Shown here one piece after another: positions 16,754-25,618 of a stretch of 64,000 nucleotides of DNA (its first letter is position 1; the number at the start of each line of letters is the position of its first letter). A model generated the notes under the pieces. That model was not told where the DNA came from. It saw only the letters and a list, made by a program, of their open reading frames with translations, and ran no database searches. Both the position numbers and the translations under genes were made by a program. This DNA is from Mesorhizobium loti CJ3sym (GTDB lineage Bacteria > Pseudomonadota > Alphaproteobacteria > Rhizobiales > Rhizobiaceae), in NCBI RefSeq assembly GCF_000472785.1, contig NZ_AXAL01000001.1:626078-690077 (forward strand). Reading direction: 5' to 3'.

Positions 16754-17691
16754 CACAGACCGAGCTTCTCCTTGACCGCGGCAAGGCCGGGCTTGCCGTC
16801 GAAAGTGGTGACGCCGGCGAGCCAGGCGTCGAGGCGGTTCTTGTTCAGCGTGATCGCCTTCAGCGCCCCCTCCTCCGGCTTCAGGCCGTCATTGATGAGA
16901 TAGCCCATGCCGACATTCTCGAAATCGATGTCGAAAGCGAGATTTTTCAGGAATTGCGCGACATTCGGGCATTGCTGCAGATAGCCCTTGCGGACCTGCG
17001 TCGTCACCGTCGCGGCGCCGAAATTCGGGCCAAAGAATTTGTCGCCACCGGTCAGGTACTTGAAGTCGTACATTGTGTTCATCGGATGCGGCGCCCAACC
17101 CTGGAAGACGATGAACTGCTTCTCCTTGATCTCATAGCCGACCTCGGAAAGCATGCCGGCCTCGCTCGACTCGACCACGTGCCAGCCGTCAAGGCCGAAG
17201 GCCGGATCGGCGATGGCGTCCATCATCAATTGATTGGATCCGGGCTCGATGCCGTACATTTTCTTGCCGAACTTGTCGGCGAATTTGTGCAGGTCGGAAA
17301 CGTCCTTGACCCCGGCCTCCCAGACATAAGTGGGTACGGCGAAGGTGTATTTGGCCCCGACGAGATTGACGCGGACATTCTCGATCGAGCCGTCCTTCTT
17401 GTAGGGCTCGTAATAGGTGACCATCGCCGGATCCCAGTAACCGAGGAACAGGTCCAGATCGTTGTTCTTCATGCCTTCATAGATGACGTTGATGCCCAGC
17501 ACCGAGCTCTGCGGCTGGTAGCCTAGTGCACCGAGCAGGACATTGGCGACGCCGGTGGTGAAGGCCAGATCGTTCCAGCCGGGTTCGGCCATGCGAACGG
17601 CCCGGCATTGTTCAACCTCTGCCGCCTGGGCCGCGTTTGATGCTAGCGCCAACGCGGCAAGGCACACGCCACTTGCAAGGATGCGCAACAT
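16753..17691 (-). CDS. choX: Choline-type ABC substrate-binding protein (ChoX/ProX family)
   Basis: 312 residues from ATG 17691, preceded by AGGAG; the ATG at 17706 would lie upstream of that ribosome site. Signal peptide LRILASGVCLAALALAS ends near AAQA. The mature protein has the OpuAC-type ligand pocket residues seen in rhizobial ChoX: Trp in AEPGWND, Trp in FLGYWDP, Tyr in VPTYVWEAG and Trp in VFQGWAPHP, the aromatic cage for a quaternary amine. Periplasmic receptor for choline or a related compound. Unlike the usual choXWV operon, no permease or ATPase gene follows; a hydrolase does. Divergent from betI across a region of regular repeats. Confidence 0.88.
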   Translation of the reverse strand: MLRILASGVCLAALALASNAAQAAEVEQCRAVRMAEPGWNDLAFTTGVANVLLGALGYQPQSSVLGINVIYEGMKNNDLDLFLGYWDPAMVTYYEPYKKDGSIENVRVNLVGAKYTFAVPTYVWEAGVKDVSDLHKFADKFGKKMYGIEPGSNQLMMDAIADPAFGLDGWHVVESSEAGMLSEVGYEIKEKQFIVFQGWAPHPMNTMYDFKYLTGGDKFFGPNFGAATVTTQVRKGYLQQCPNVAQFLKNLAFDIDFENVGMGYLINDGLKPEEGALKAITLNKNRLDAWLAGVTTFDGKPGLAAVKEKLGL

Positions 17692-17712
17692 TTCGGTTCT
17701 CCTCATAACTGA

Positions 17713-17768
17713 AATTGACCGACTGGTCTTTTTATTGTCCCACTGGTCAATTGTTGATCTGACTGGAC
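17713..17768. promoter_or_regulatory. Candidate BetI operator, three 20-bp-phased repeats
   Basis: In the choX-betI gap the octamer (G/C)ACTGG(T/A)C occurs at 17721, 17741 and 17761, exactly 20 bp apart, so on one DNA face. The inverted pair AATTGACC (17713) / GGTCAATT (17745) brackets the first two. TetR-type BetI binding is the natural reading. Confidence 0.65.
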
Positions 17769-17772
17769 GAAA

Positions 17773-18411
17773 ATGTCAACGTGGATTCGTCAGGCATGGA
17801 TCGAACCGGTGAAACTCAAACGTCTCGGTGACATACGCCGCAAGGAGTTGCGGCAGGCCGCCTTCGCGGTGCTGGAGCGCGAGGGCATTGCGGGCGCCAC
17901 CCTGGAAAAGGTCGCCGCCCATGCAGGAGCCTCCAAGGGCATCGTGCTGCACTATTTCCGTAACAAGCAGGAATTGTTCGAGCATGCGATGCGCGAGGCC
18001 AATGCGGTGCTGCGCGACGCGGTGGTCGCCCGGCTTCGCCTGGCACGGACGCCGACGGAGCGGCTCGATGCGGTGATCGAAGGCAATTTCGAGGAGCATC
18101 TTTTCCGGCCGCCGCTATGCCATGCCTGGCTTTCGCTCTGTGCCGAGGTGCCGCGTGACGAAAAGCTGGCGCGCATCCAGAAGGCGCTGCACGCGCGCAT
18201 GCGCTCGAACCTGTTGTCCGGCCTGCACGGCCTCACCTCGCCCAAGGATGCCAACGACATCGCGCTTGGCGTCACCGCGCTGATCGACGGGCTCTGGCTG
18301 CGGCTCGGCCTGGAGCCGGGCAGCGTCTCGCGCGAACAGGCGATCCGCCAGGTCAAGGATTTTGTCAGCGCGCGGCTCGCCATGCGCCGGCCTGAGACCG
18401 CCGGCGCGTAA
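17773..18411 (+). CDS. betI: BetI-type TetR-family choline-responsive repressor
   Basis: 212 residues. N-terminal TetR helix-turn-helix: IRRKELRQAAFAVLEREG then LEKVAAHAGASKGIVLHYF; the tail ALIDGLWLRLGLEPG matches the BetI C-terminal signature. BetI represses choline uptake and betaine synthesis genes and is released by choline. Here it is divergent from choX and lies 106 bases before an SDR gene, with no betA, betB or betC in the window. GTG 17809 (start of KLKRLGDIRR) is an alternative start that matches the family length better; ATG 17773 abuts the third operator repeat. Confidence 0.88.
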   Translation: MSTWIRQAWIEPVKLKRLGDIRRKELRQAAFAVLEREGIAGATLEKVAAHAGASKGIVLHYFRNKQELFEHAMREANAVLRDAVVARLRLARTPTERLDAVIEGNFEEHLFRPPLCHAWLSLCAEVPRDEKLARIQKALHARMRSNLLSGLHGLTSPKDANDIALGVTALIDGLWLRLGLEPGSVSREQAIRQVKDFVSARLAMRRPETAGA

Positions 18412-18517
18412 ACTGGCGACTGTCGAAGTTCATACCGTGCAATAGGCGGGCGGCTTGACCATGGCTAAGGATCCGCGGTGCTCTCAAGGTGATCCAAAGC
18501 GAGCCTCGGAGTGCCCG

Positions 18518-19291
18518 ATGAGACTGCAAGACAAGCGCACGCTGGTGACCGGCGGCTCGGATGGCATCGGCCTGGCAATCACTGAAGCGTTCCTGCGCGA
18601 AGGCGCCGATGTGCTGATCGTCGGGCGCGACGTCGGCAAGCTCGAAGCCGCGCGCCAGAAGCTGACAGCTCCCGGCCCGGCCGGCCAGGTGGAGATGGTG
18701 TCGGCCGATCTTGCCACCAGCCCCGGTATCTCAGCAGTTATCGAGCACGTGAGAGCCTCCGGCCGGCCGCTCGACATTCTGGTCAACAATGCCGGTGTCG
18801 CTTACCTCGTCCCGTTCGAAACGGTCAGCGAGGCGCAGTTCCAGCATTCCTTCGCGCTCAATGTGACAGCGGCGTTTTTCCTCACCCAGGGGCTGCTGTC
18901 GCATTTCGGCCCCCGTGCGTCCGTCATCAACATCTCTTCCTATTTCGCCAGCAAGATGATCCCGAAGCGGCCATCGAGCCTCTACTCCCTGTCCAAAGGC
19001 GCGTTGAACTCACTGACCAAATCGCTGGCCTTCGAGCTTGGCCCGCGCGGCATCCGCGTCAACGCCATCGCGCCGGGCACGGTCGACACCGCCATGCGGC
19101 GCAAGACCGTCGACAACCTGCCAGCCGAGGCACAGGCGGAGCTTAGAGCCTATGTCGAACGCAGCTACCCGCTCGGCCGCATCGGCCGCCCCGACGACCT
19201 CGCCGGAATGGCGATCTATCTCGCCAGCGACGAGGCCGCGTGGACCAACGGTGGCATCTTCGCAATCGATGGCGGATATACTGCGGGGTGA
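18518..19291 (+). CDS. Short-chain dehydrogenase/reductase
   Basis: 257 residues, classical SDR. NAD(P)-binding TGGSDGIG at residue 12, NNAG near residue 91, catalytic Ser in NISSYFAS and the Tyr-x-x-x-Lys in YSLSKGALN, then the PG motif IAPGTVDTAM and a C-terminal NGGIFAIDGG. Cytosolic oxidoreductase; coenzyme and substrate not certain. Start ATG 18518 follows CGGAG; the frame to 18455 adds 21 residues without family match. May be co-transcribed with betI. Confidence 0.92.
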   Translation: MRLQDKRTLVTGGSDGIGLAITEAFLREGADVLIVGRDVGKLEAARQKLTAPGPAGQVEMVSADLATSPGISAVIEHVRASGRPLDILVNNAGVAYLVPFETVSEAQFQHSFALNVTAAFFLTQGLLSHFGPRASVINISSYFASKMIPKRPSSLYSLSKGALNSLTKSLAFELGPRGIRVNAIAPGTVDTAMRRKTVDNLPAEAQAELRAYVERSYPLGRIGRPDDLAGMAIYLASDEAAWTNGGIFAIDGGYTAG

Positions 19292-19494
19292 GCGCCGACT
19301 GCGCCACTGCGTGAGACCGGATTTGCGCGTTGTTGTTCCGATCCGGATAAAATCCGATCATCAACCAAGCGGCTGTTTTCGGCTACCGGGTGCGCTCCTC
19401 ATCGGCAGGAATATAATACAAATCTCTATTTATACATACACTTTCACATCAGTTAACCATCGAAAAAATTGACCTATCATACCCATGGTCCCGA

Positions 19495-19524
19495 CTGAAT
19501 ATATTCAGCAACTTTTTACGTAAA
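19495..19524. promoter_or_regulatory. Paired palindromes upstream of DUF805 gene
   Basis: Perfect 14-bp palindrome CTGAATATATTCAG (19495-19508) followed 6 bases later by the 10-bp palindrome TTTACGTAAA (19515-19524), 37-66 bases before the DUF805 start codon, in an AT-rich stretch. Candidate operator sites overlapping a promoter. Confidence 0.5.
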
Positions 19525-19560
19525 CAACGAATATTACGCTCGCTGCCGATGGGGGTGTAT

Positions 19561-20112
19561 ATGAATCTTCTGTTTGGATTTTCCGGGCGCATCGGGCGTG
19601 GGCAATGGTGGCTGGCCCAGCTCGCAGTCCTGGTCCTGTTGGTGGTGACCGTCGCCGCCCTTTTCCATGTCGTGGGCATATCGGCGGGACAAAAGCTCAG
19701 AGCGTTTCAATCCGACAGGCTGAGTGTCAATCTGGTGCTGCTGATCGGCTCCGCACTTTCGCTCTGGATCAATTTCGCCGCAACGATCAAGCGGTACCAT
19801 GATCTGGACAAATCAGGCAGTTGGTCCCTGCTGTTGTTCATCCCCTATATTGGCGGGCTATGGGTGCTCGTCGAATGCGGCTTTTTCTCCGGCTCGGACG
19901 GCAACAACGACTACGGCTCGCCACCCGGCGCGGATGATTCGAGGAGCGACCTCAACGCCCACATCTCACGCATGAAGGCCGAACGCTCTGTTCAGCAGCA
20001 ATCGCGATCCGCCACGCTGGAACAGCAAGCGAGCAGGATGGATTCCGCACCTCCGGCACCGCAGACGAGGCGTCCCACCGGTCCCACCGGATTTGGCCGC
20101 CGCGGCCGTTAG
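19561..20112 (+). CDS. DUF805 inner-membrane protein
   Basis: 183 residues from ATG 19561, which has GGGGG nearby upstream. N-terminal FGFSGRIGRGQWW and the later RYHDLDKSG are the DUF805 signatures; three hydrophobic segments are clear (VLVLLVVTVAALF, LVLLIGSALSLWI, LLLFIPYIGGLWVLV). The last 60 residues are a polar, Gln/Arg/Pro-rich cytosolic tail without homology. Function of DUF805 is unknown. Confidence 0.88.
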   Translation: MNLLFGFSGRIGRGQWWLAQLAVLVLLVVTVAALFHVVGISAGQKLRAFQSDRLSVNLVLLIGSALSLWINFAATIKRYHDLDKSGSWSLLLFIPYIGGLWVLVECGFFSGSDGNNDYGSPPGADDSRSDLNAHISRMKAERSVQQQSRSATLEQQASRMDSAPPAPQTRRPTGPTGFGRRGR

Positions 20113-20351
20113 GCCAAGTACGAGAGCTCCGCGAACATGCAGCGGGAACCTGTGCGACAGGGTAGGACTGGCCGCGAGGAAACAGCCCTGGCTGCCATCA
20201 ATCAGGACCGCATCAGCGGCATGCGAAAGACAAAACGTGTCTCTTGTGGGGAATGCGGCAGGCCGCTGCCGGGTTCGACGGTCAGCGCTTGACCGGCCTT
20301 CCAAATCCGCGTCAATCACTGGCAGCGAAAGTATTCGGATATCGGGATGCC

Positions 20352-21338
20352 ATGTCGTCAAACGATCCGCTGATCCTTTTCTACACGACATTCTTCCGCA
20401 AGCCCGTGGACATCGCATCGATCAATTGTGAATTGCCGGGGCGGTGGACCCTCGACAAGCGCAGGCTCTCCGAAGCGGCGGCGGTGGTCTTTCACATTCC
20501 TGACTATCGCGAATTCGGCGATGCCCACAAATACCCAGGCCAGGATTGGGTAGCCTGGTCGATAGAGAGCCGCCAGAACTACAGCGTCGTCACCAATCCG
20601 GATGTCATGAGACATTTCGACATCACGATGACACACGAAACATCTTCCGACGTCTGGATGCCCTATCTCCCCCTGGCTCGCGAGTGGCAGGAAATGGTGA
20701 CCAAACCAATCGCCGCGAAGACGGAAGAAGCGCCCGTTGCGCTGTTCCAGTCCGCGCAATTGACCCGCAGCGGTCGCATCGATTTCACGGCCCAGCTGTC
20801 ACGCCACATCAAGATCGATTCCTATGGCAGGCACTTTCACAACCGAACGATCAGCGGCCCGGATCTCGGCCGGAAGACCAAGATCGAAACCATTGCGCGA
20901 CACATGTTTTGCCTTGCACTGGAAAATTCAGTCGAGCCCGACTACGTCACCGAGAAGATCTACGACGCGTTTGAGGCCGGCACGGTGCCGATCTACCTTG
21001 GCGCCCCGAACGTGGCTGAGTTCGTCCCGGCAAACTCTTATATCGACGCCAGCGCCTTCGCCGACACCAAGGACCTGGCAGCCTATCTCAAGCACTTGAT
21101 CGGAACGCCGCGAGACTACGAGGCCTATTTCGCCTGGCGTTCGAAGCCGTTGCCCGACAGCATCGCCAAGCGCCTGGACGGACTGGAAACCCCTCCGTTC
21201 TGTCGATTGATGAACCTCGTGCGTCAACGCGTCGAAGAGCGGCCGAAGCCGCCATCCGCACGGCCAACACTTCCTTTTGGCCGCTACGCCTCCTTGCGTA
21301 CGCAGTGGCGCCGATGGAGGGGAAGGATTCCGAGCTGA
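20352..21338 (+). CDS. GT10-family glycosyltransferase (alpha-1,3-fucosyltransferase-like)
   Basis: 328 residues from ATG 20352; in-frame sequence upstream to 20244 looks non-coding. The motif FCLALENSVEPDYVTEKIYD with AFEAGTVPIYLGAPN, near residues 188-220, is the donor-binding signature of CAZy family GT10, whose members move L-fucose from GDP-fucose to GlcNAc or glucose O-3. The N-terminal acceptor domain is divergent, and a basic C-terminal end (RTQWRRWRGRIPS) could touch the membrane surface, as in Helicobacter enzymes. Likely target is O-antigen or another surface glycan. No GDP-fucose genes are in the window. Confidence 0.88.
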   Translation: MSSNDPLILFYTTFFRKPVDIASINCELPGRWTLDKRRLSEAAAVVFHIPDYREFGDAHKYPGQDWVAWSIESRQNYSVVTNPDVMRHFDITMTHETSSDVWMPYLPLAREWQEMVTKPIAAKTEEAPVALFQSAQLTRSGRIDFTAQLSRHIKIDSYGRHFHNRTISGPDLGRKTKIETIARHMFCLALENSVEPDYVTEKIYDAFEAGTVPIYLGAPNVAEFVPANSYIDASAFADTKDLAAYLKHLIGTPRDYEAYFAWRSKPLPDSIAKRLDGLETPPFCRLMNLVRQRVEERPKPPSARPTLPFGRYASLRTQWRRWRGRIPS

Positions 21339-21458
21339 TGATCGAAGAGGTAGCCCACCCTTCAACCGATTTGCATCCTCAGGCCGCACATTCTCCGCTT
21401 GATGCCTGTTGTGCAACGCGATAGGCCGTTGCCGAATTCGATAGACTGGAGAACCCGC

Positions 21459-22856
21459 ATGAGCGCTCAAAAGACCAGAACCGAAACCGATACGTTCGGC
21501 CCCATCGAGGTTGCGGCCGACCGTTATTGGGGCGCGCAGGCGCAGCGTTCCCTGGGCAATTTCAAGATCGGCTGGGAAAAGCAGCCGGTTTCGGTCGTGC
21601 GTGCGCTCGGCATCGTCAAGCGGGCGGCGGCGGAAGCCAATATGGAGCTGAAGCGGCTCGATCCGGCGATCGGCAAGACGATTGTCGAGGCGGCGCAAGA
21701 GGTCATCGACGGCAAGCTCAACGACCACTTCCCGCTGGTGGTCTGGCAGACCGGCTCTGGCACGCAGTCCAACATGAACGCCAATGAGGTGATCTCCAAC
21801 CGGGCGATCGAGATGCTGGGCGGCGTCATGGGCTCGAAGAAGCCGGTGCATCCCAACGATCACGTCAATATGAGCCAGTCGTCGAACGACACCTATCCGA
21901 CGGCCATGCACATCGCCTGTGCCGAGCGCATCGTGCACGACCTTCTCCCGGCGCTGAAGCACCTGCACAAGGCGCTCGCCGCCAAGAGCCGGGAGTTCAA
22001 CCACATCATCAAGATCGGCCGCACGCATACGCAGGATGCGACGCCGCTGACGCTGGGCCAGGAATTTTCCGGTTACGCGGCGCAGGTCGCCTCGTCGATC
22101 AAGCGCATCGAACTGACGCTGCCCGGCCTGCAGGAGCTGGCGCAAGGCGGTACCGCCGTCGGCACCGGCCTCAATGCGCCCGTCGGCTTCGCCGAACGGG
22201 TGGCTGATCGCATTGCCGCCATCACCGGCATTTCCTTCGTCACCGCGCCGAACAAGTTCGAGGCGCTCGCGGCACACGATTCCATGGTGTTTTCGCATGG
22301 CGCCATCAACGCAGCGGCCGCCGCACTTTTCAAGGTTGCCAACGACATCCGCTTCCTCGGCTCCGGCCCGCGCTCGGGCCTCGGCGAATTGTCGCTGCCG
22401 GAAAACGAGCCGGGCTCCTCGATCATGCCGGGCAAGGTCAATCCGACCCAGTGCGAGGCGATGACGCAGGTCTGCGTGCAAGTGTTCGGCAACAACGCGG
22501 CGGTGACCTTCGCCGGCAGCCAGGGCCATTTCGAGCTCAATGTCTACAATCCGCTGATGGCCTACAACTTCCTGCAGTCTGTACAGCTGCTCGCCGACGC
22601 CTCGGTCTCCTTCACCGACAATTGCGTGGTCGGCATCGAGGCCCGTGAGGACAACATCAAGGCGGCGCTCGACCGTTCGCTGATGCTGGTGACGGCGCTG
22701 GCCCCAACCATAGGCTACGACAATGCCGCCAAGATCGCCAAGACGGCGCACAAGAACGGCACGACGTTGCGCGAGGAAGCGCTCGCCACCGGACTGGTCA
22801 GCGAAGCCGACTATGACCGGCTGGTGCGGCCGGAGGACATGACGCATCCGGGGTAG
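21459..22856 (+). CDS. fumC: Class II fumarate hydratase
   Basis: 465 residues, matching E. coli FumC (467). Reversible hydration of fumarate to L-malate in the TCA cycle, cytosolic, iron-independent homotetramer. Signatures present: [36 protein letters not shown], and [13 protein letters not shown] with the catalytic serine at about residue 318. Start ATG 21459 has GGAGA upstream; the frame to 21399 adds 20 unrelated residues. A small stem-loop follows the stop. Confidence 0.97.
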   Translation: MSAQKTRTETDTFGPIEVAADRYWGAQAQRSLGNFKIGWEKQPVSVVRALGIVKRAAAEANMELKRLDPAIGKTIVEAAQEVIDGKLNDHFPLVVWQTGSGTQSNMNANEVISNRAIEMLGGVMGSKKPVHPNDHVNMSQSSNDTYPTAMHIACAERIVHDLLPALKHLHKALAAKSREFNHIIKIGRTHTQDATPLTLGQEFSGYAAQVASSIKRIELTLPGLQELAQGGTAVGTGLNAPVGFAERVADRIAAITGISFVTAPNKFEALAAHDSMVFSHGAINAAAAALFKVANDIRFLGSGPRSGLGELSLPENEPGSSIMPGKVNPTQCEAMTQVCVQVFGNNAAVTFAGSQGHFELNVYNPLMAYNFLQSVQLLADASVSFTDNCVVGIEAREDNIKAALDRSLMLVTALAPTIGYDNAAKIAKTAHKNGTTLREEALATGLVSEADYDRLVRPEDMTHPG

Positions 22857-22865
22857 ACGTTCCGG

Positions 22866-22883
22866 CGGGAGAATTTACTCCCG
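22866..22883 (+). terminator. Stem-loop after fumC
   Basis: CGGGAG / CTCCCG with the loop AATTTA, 9 bases after the fumC stop. No U run follows, so it may protect the 3' end rather than terminate. Confidence 0.4.
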
Positions 22884-23030
22884 TCACCGCATCACCCGAT
22901 ACGAATTTCTCGCTTGTTGGCCGATCACGGAAATGTACGGCCTGTGAACGATGTGTCGCCGGATAGGCGGCTTTGGTGAACAGTCGGCATCGTCTATCTC
23001 ATGGGCATTCAACCCATTCGGAGAGTCACC

Positions 23031-23453
23031 ATGTCCATCAACACTTCTACCGCCGGCGCCGGCACCGCGTCCAACAGCTCTGCCACCATCCTGCTCGGCC
23101 GCATCCTGCTCGCGGTCATTTTCCTGCTTTCTGGTTTCGGCAAGCTCACCGCCATTTCCGGCACCGCTGCCTATTTCGGCGGTATCGGCCTGCCCCTTCC
23201 GACCGTAACCGCCGTTGTCGTCGGCCTGATCGAACTGCTCGGCGGCCTTGCCATCCTCGTCGGCTTCCAGACTCGGATTGCCGCCTGGGTACTCGCGATC
23301 TTCACCATCGCCACCGCGCTGGTCGCCCATACCGGCTGGGCCGATCAGATGCAGATGATCAACTTCTTGAAGAACGTGGCGATCACAGGCGGCTTCATCT
23401 TGCTGGCTTCGTCGGGCGCCGGCGCCTACTCGATCGATGCCAAGCGCGGCTGA
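23031..23453 (+). CDS. DoxX-family membrane protein (copy 1)
   Basis: 140 residues, four hydrophobic segments. The first, GRILLAVIFLLSGFGKL, followed by YFGGIGLPLPT and LIELLGGLAILVGFQTRIAA, is diagnostic of the DoxX family. Members are small inner-membrane proteins linked to redox or thiosulfate metabolism in some species, but most have no assigned role. ATG 23031 follows GGAGAGTC. A terminator separates it from a second DoxX gene that shares several blocks with it. Confidence 0.9.
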   Translation: MSINTSTAGAGTASNSSATILLGRILLAVIFLLSGFGKLTAISGTAAYFGGIGLPLPTVTAVVVGLIELLGGLAILVGFQTRIAAWVLAIFTIATALVAHTGWADQMQMINFLKNVAITGGFILLASSGAGAYSIDAKRG

Positions 23454-23488
23454 GCCTCCCCTCCCAAGCCCCCCTCCCAGGTCTTGAT

Positions 23489-23521
23489 AAAAGCGGTGCG
23501 GAATTTTCCGCGCCGCTTTTT
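23489..23521 (+). terminator. Rho-independent terminator between the DoxX genes
   Basis: AAAAGCGG / CCGCTTTT outer stem with an inner CGG / CCG pair, ending in a T run. 36 bases after the first DoxX stop. Confidence 0.85.
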
Positions 23522-23625
23522 CGTTGTCTGTAGTAGTCGGCCGCCGGTTTCAGCCGAGACCGCGCAGGCGTAGACTGCGCGGCTGCCGGCTTGGACCTGA
23601 TCGAGCGCCGGCAAGGGAGGTTGTC

Positions 23626-24030
23626 ATGGCCCGCAATGCATTGCTTCTGGTCTCGCGGCTGCTGTTTGCCGTGATGTTCGTACCATCCGGCTTCCAGGCG
23701 CTCGCCAACATCGCCGGTACATCAGGTTATTTCGCCGGCCTCGGTCTGCCGCTGCCGACGCTAGCGGCCTGGGGCACGGGCCTGTTCGAGCTGATCGCGG
23801 GCTTGCTGATCCTCATCGGCTTCCAGACCCGGATCGTGGCGCTGCTGCTGGCGGCCTTCTGCGTCGTTGCCGGCTTCATCGGCCATTACGGCCAGGGCGC
23901 CGGCGACGCGATGCTCGCCTTCCTGCACCAGCAGATGCTGATGAAGGATATCGCGATTGCAGGCGGCTTCCTGGCGCTGGCGATGGCCGGTGCGGGCGCC
24001 TGGTCGGCTGACGGCCGCGGTCCGGTTTAG
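23626..24030 (+). CDS. DoxX-family membrane protein (copy 2)
   Basis: 134 residues with the same four-helix plan as the preceding gene: FVPSGFQALANIAGTSGYFA, GLGLPLPTLAAW, LFELIAGLLILIGFQTRI, and a His/Gln-rich loop FLHQQMLMKDIAI before the last helix. A strong AAGGGAGG lies 5 bases before ATG 23626, and the terminator upstream means it has its own promoter. Probably an old tandem duplicate that has diverged. Function unknown. Confidence 0.9.
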   Translation: MARNALLLVSRLLFAVMFVPSGFQALANIAGTSGYFAGLGLPLPTLAAWGTGLFELIAGLLILIGFQTRIVALLLAAFCVVAGFIGHYGQGAGDAMLAFLHQQMLMKDIAIAGGFLALAMAGAGAWSADGRGPV

Positions 24031-24082
24031 TATGGTCTTAAATCCGCGTGGGTCAGATAAATCACGCTCTGATAGGCCGCGC

Positions 24083-25618
24083 CTATTTGACTGAAACGCT
24101 CGGCCCACCCTCGACCGCCAGCACCAGCCTGCGGTTGGTGATTCGTGCCAGCTGCGCCAGCCGGCCGGCTGGACGCTCACCGTAGAGGTCGGAGAGCGAT
24201 GCCGGCAACACCAGCGCCAGCACGCCATTGGCGCGCTGTTCCCATTTCAGCCTGGGCATGATGCCGGGCATCGAGGCCGTCAGCAGATAAACGACGCGCA
24301 TCATCGCCGCCAGCACGCGCGCCCGCTCGAGATAGCGCGGCGTCGCCAACGCCTTGATCTCGGGCGCGATCGCCTCGTTGAAGATGCCGTCATGACGATA
24401 GGCGTTGGCCAAAGCCAGGAAGGCACGGCCGGGATGGTCGACACCGAAGAAGGAGGCGTGTGCAATGATGTTGAGCGACTGCCTGCCGCGATACTCGGGA
24501 TGCGCGCGCCAACCGATGTCGGCCAGCAAGGCGGCTGAGTGGCGGTAGCGCGCCTCGTCCTCGGCCTCGTCGATGCCGAAGGCGGCAAAGGTCCTGGCGG
24601 TCCAGTCGACCAGTTCATGCGCATGGGTGACCGAGCGCGAGCGCAGCCGGGCCAGTTCCTCGGATGCCGAGATCAGTGGATCGGCCTTCTGCTCGGCTTC
24701 GTCGAGCAGCGAATAGAGGAAGCCCTCGCGCACGCCGAGCGCCGAGACGATGATCTTCGACGGCTGCATAGCCGTCATGATCTCCTGCAGCACGATGGCG
24801 CCGTAGGGCAGCAGCGAACGGCGGTTCTTCGAGACGCCTTCGATGCCTTTGATCTTCTCGATCTCGCCTTTCGCCACCTGCTTCAGGAAATTGGACGCGC
24901 TTTCGATGCCAATCTCGTAGTGGTGCATGACGCCAAGCGGGTAGTTGGTCATTTCCATGTGCAAGCGGGCGAGGTTTCGCCAGGTGCCGCCGACGGCGTA
25001 GAAGGGCCTGCCCTGCCCGCCCTTCAAAAGCTTGGCGCGCGCCAGTTCGTCGCGTGCGATCTTCTGCGCCTGGGCAAGCGAGTTCTTGGCCATGTCCTGC
25101 AGGCGCAGGCCGCCCAGCGGCAGCGTTATGCCGTCGCCGATCGCCTCACCATTGACGTCGACCAATTCGAGACTGCCGCCGCCCAGATCGCCGGCGATGC
25201 CATTGGCCGGGTGGAAGCCGGAAATGACGCCGAGCGCCGAATAATAGGCCTCCTGGCGGCCACTGATCACGCGGATCTCGGTCTTCAGCACTTCTTCGGC
25301 GCGGTGGATGAAATCGGGACCGTTGATGGCCTCACGCGCGGCAGCGGTGGCCAGCACGTACATATGCTCGGCGCCGGCCTGATCGGACAGCGCGCGAAAG
25401 CGGCGGAACTCTTCCATCGAGCGGGTCACCGCCTCGGGGTCGAGCTTGCCGGTCGAAACGATGCCGCGGCCAAGGCCGGCCAGCATCTTTTCGTTGAACA
25501 GCATGGTCGGCGAGCGCGCCAGCCCCTCATAGACGACGAGACGGATCGAGTTCGATCCGATGTCGATGATGGACAGCGGTCGGCGGTCCTGCAGCCGGCC
25601 CTGGGAATCAGACAGCAT
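24083..25618 (-). CDS. ppx: Exopolyphosphatase / guanosine pentaphosphatase family
   Basis: 511 residues. Actin-fold nucleotide-binding motifs of the Ppx/GppA family: SIIDIGSNSIRLVVYE near residue 16 and GDLGGGSLELVDV near residue 143. Removes terminal phosphate from polyphosphate and, in some members, converts pppGpp to ppGpp. The ATG shares one base with the ppk stop (TGATG), so the two opposing polyphosphate enzymes are translated together. The C-terminal half (HRSAALLADIGWRAHPEYRG) is an HD-like domain, as in long Ppx proteins. Confidence 0.95.
   Translation of the reverse strand: MLSDSQGRLQDRRPLSIIDIGSNSIRLVVYEGLARSPTMLFNEKMLAGLGRGIVSTGKLDPEAVTRSMEEFRRFRALSDQAGAEHMYVLATAAAREAINGPDFIHRAEEVLKTEIRVISGRQEAYYSALGVISGFHPANGIAGDLGGGSLELVDVNGEAIGDGITLPLGGLRLQDMAKNSLAQAQKIARDELARAKLLKGGQGRPFYAVGGTWRNLARLHMEMTNYPLGVMHHYEIGIESASNFLKQVAKGEIEKIKGIEGVSKNRRSLLPYGAIVLQEIMTAMQPSKIIVSALGVREGFLYSLLDEAEQKADPLISASEELARLRSRSVTHAHELVDWTARTFAAFGIDEAEDEARYRHSAALLADIGWRAHPEYRGRQSLNIIAHASFFGVDHPGRAFLALANAYRHDGIFNEAIAPEIKALATPRYLERARVLAAMMRVVYLLTASMPGIMPRLKWEQRANGVLALVLPASLSDLYGERPAGRLAQLARITNRRLVLAVEGGPSVSVK

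Noticed and set aside
20928..22847. 639-codon minus-strand frame
   Set aside because: Antisense to fumC and the GT10 gene end; His/Arg-rich shadow typical of high-GC coding DNA.
24072..24086. Small hairpin ATAGGC / GCCTAT at the end of ppx
   Set aside because: Only 6 bp, overlaps the stop codon and has no U run; too weak to call a terminator.
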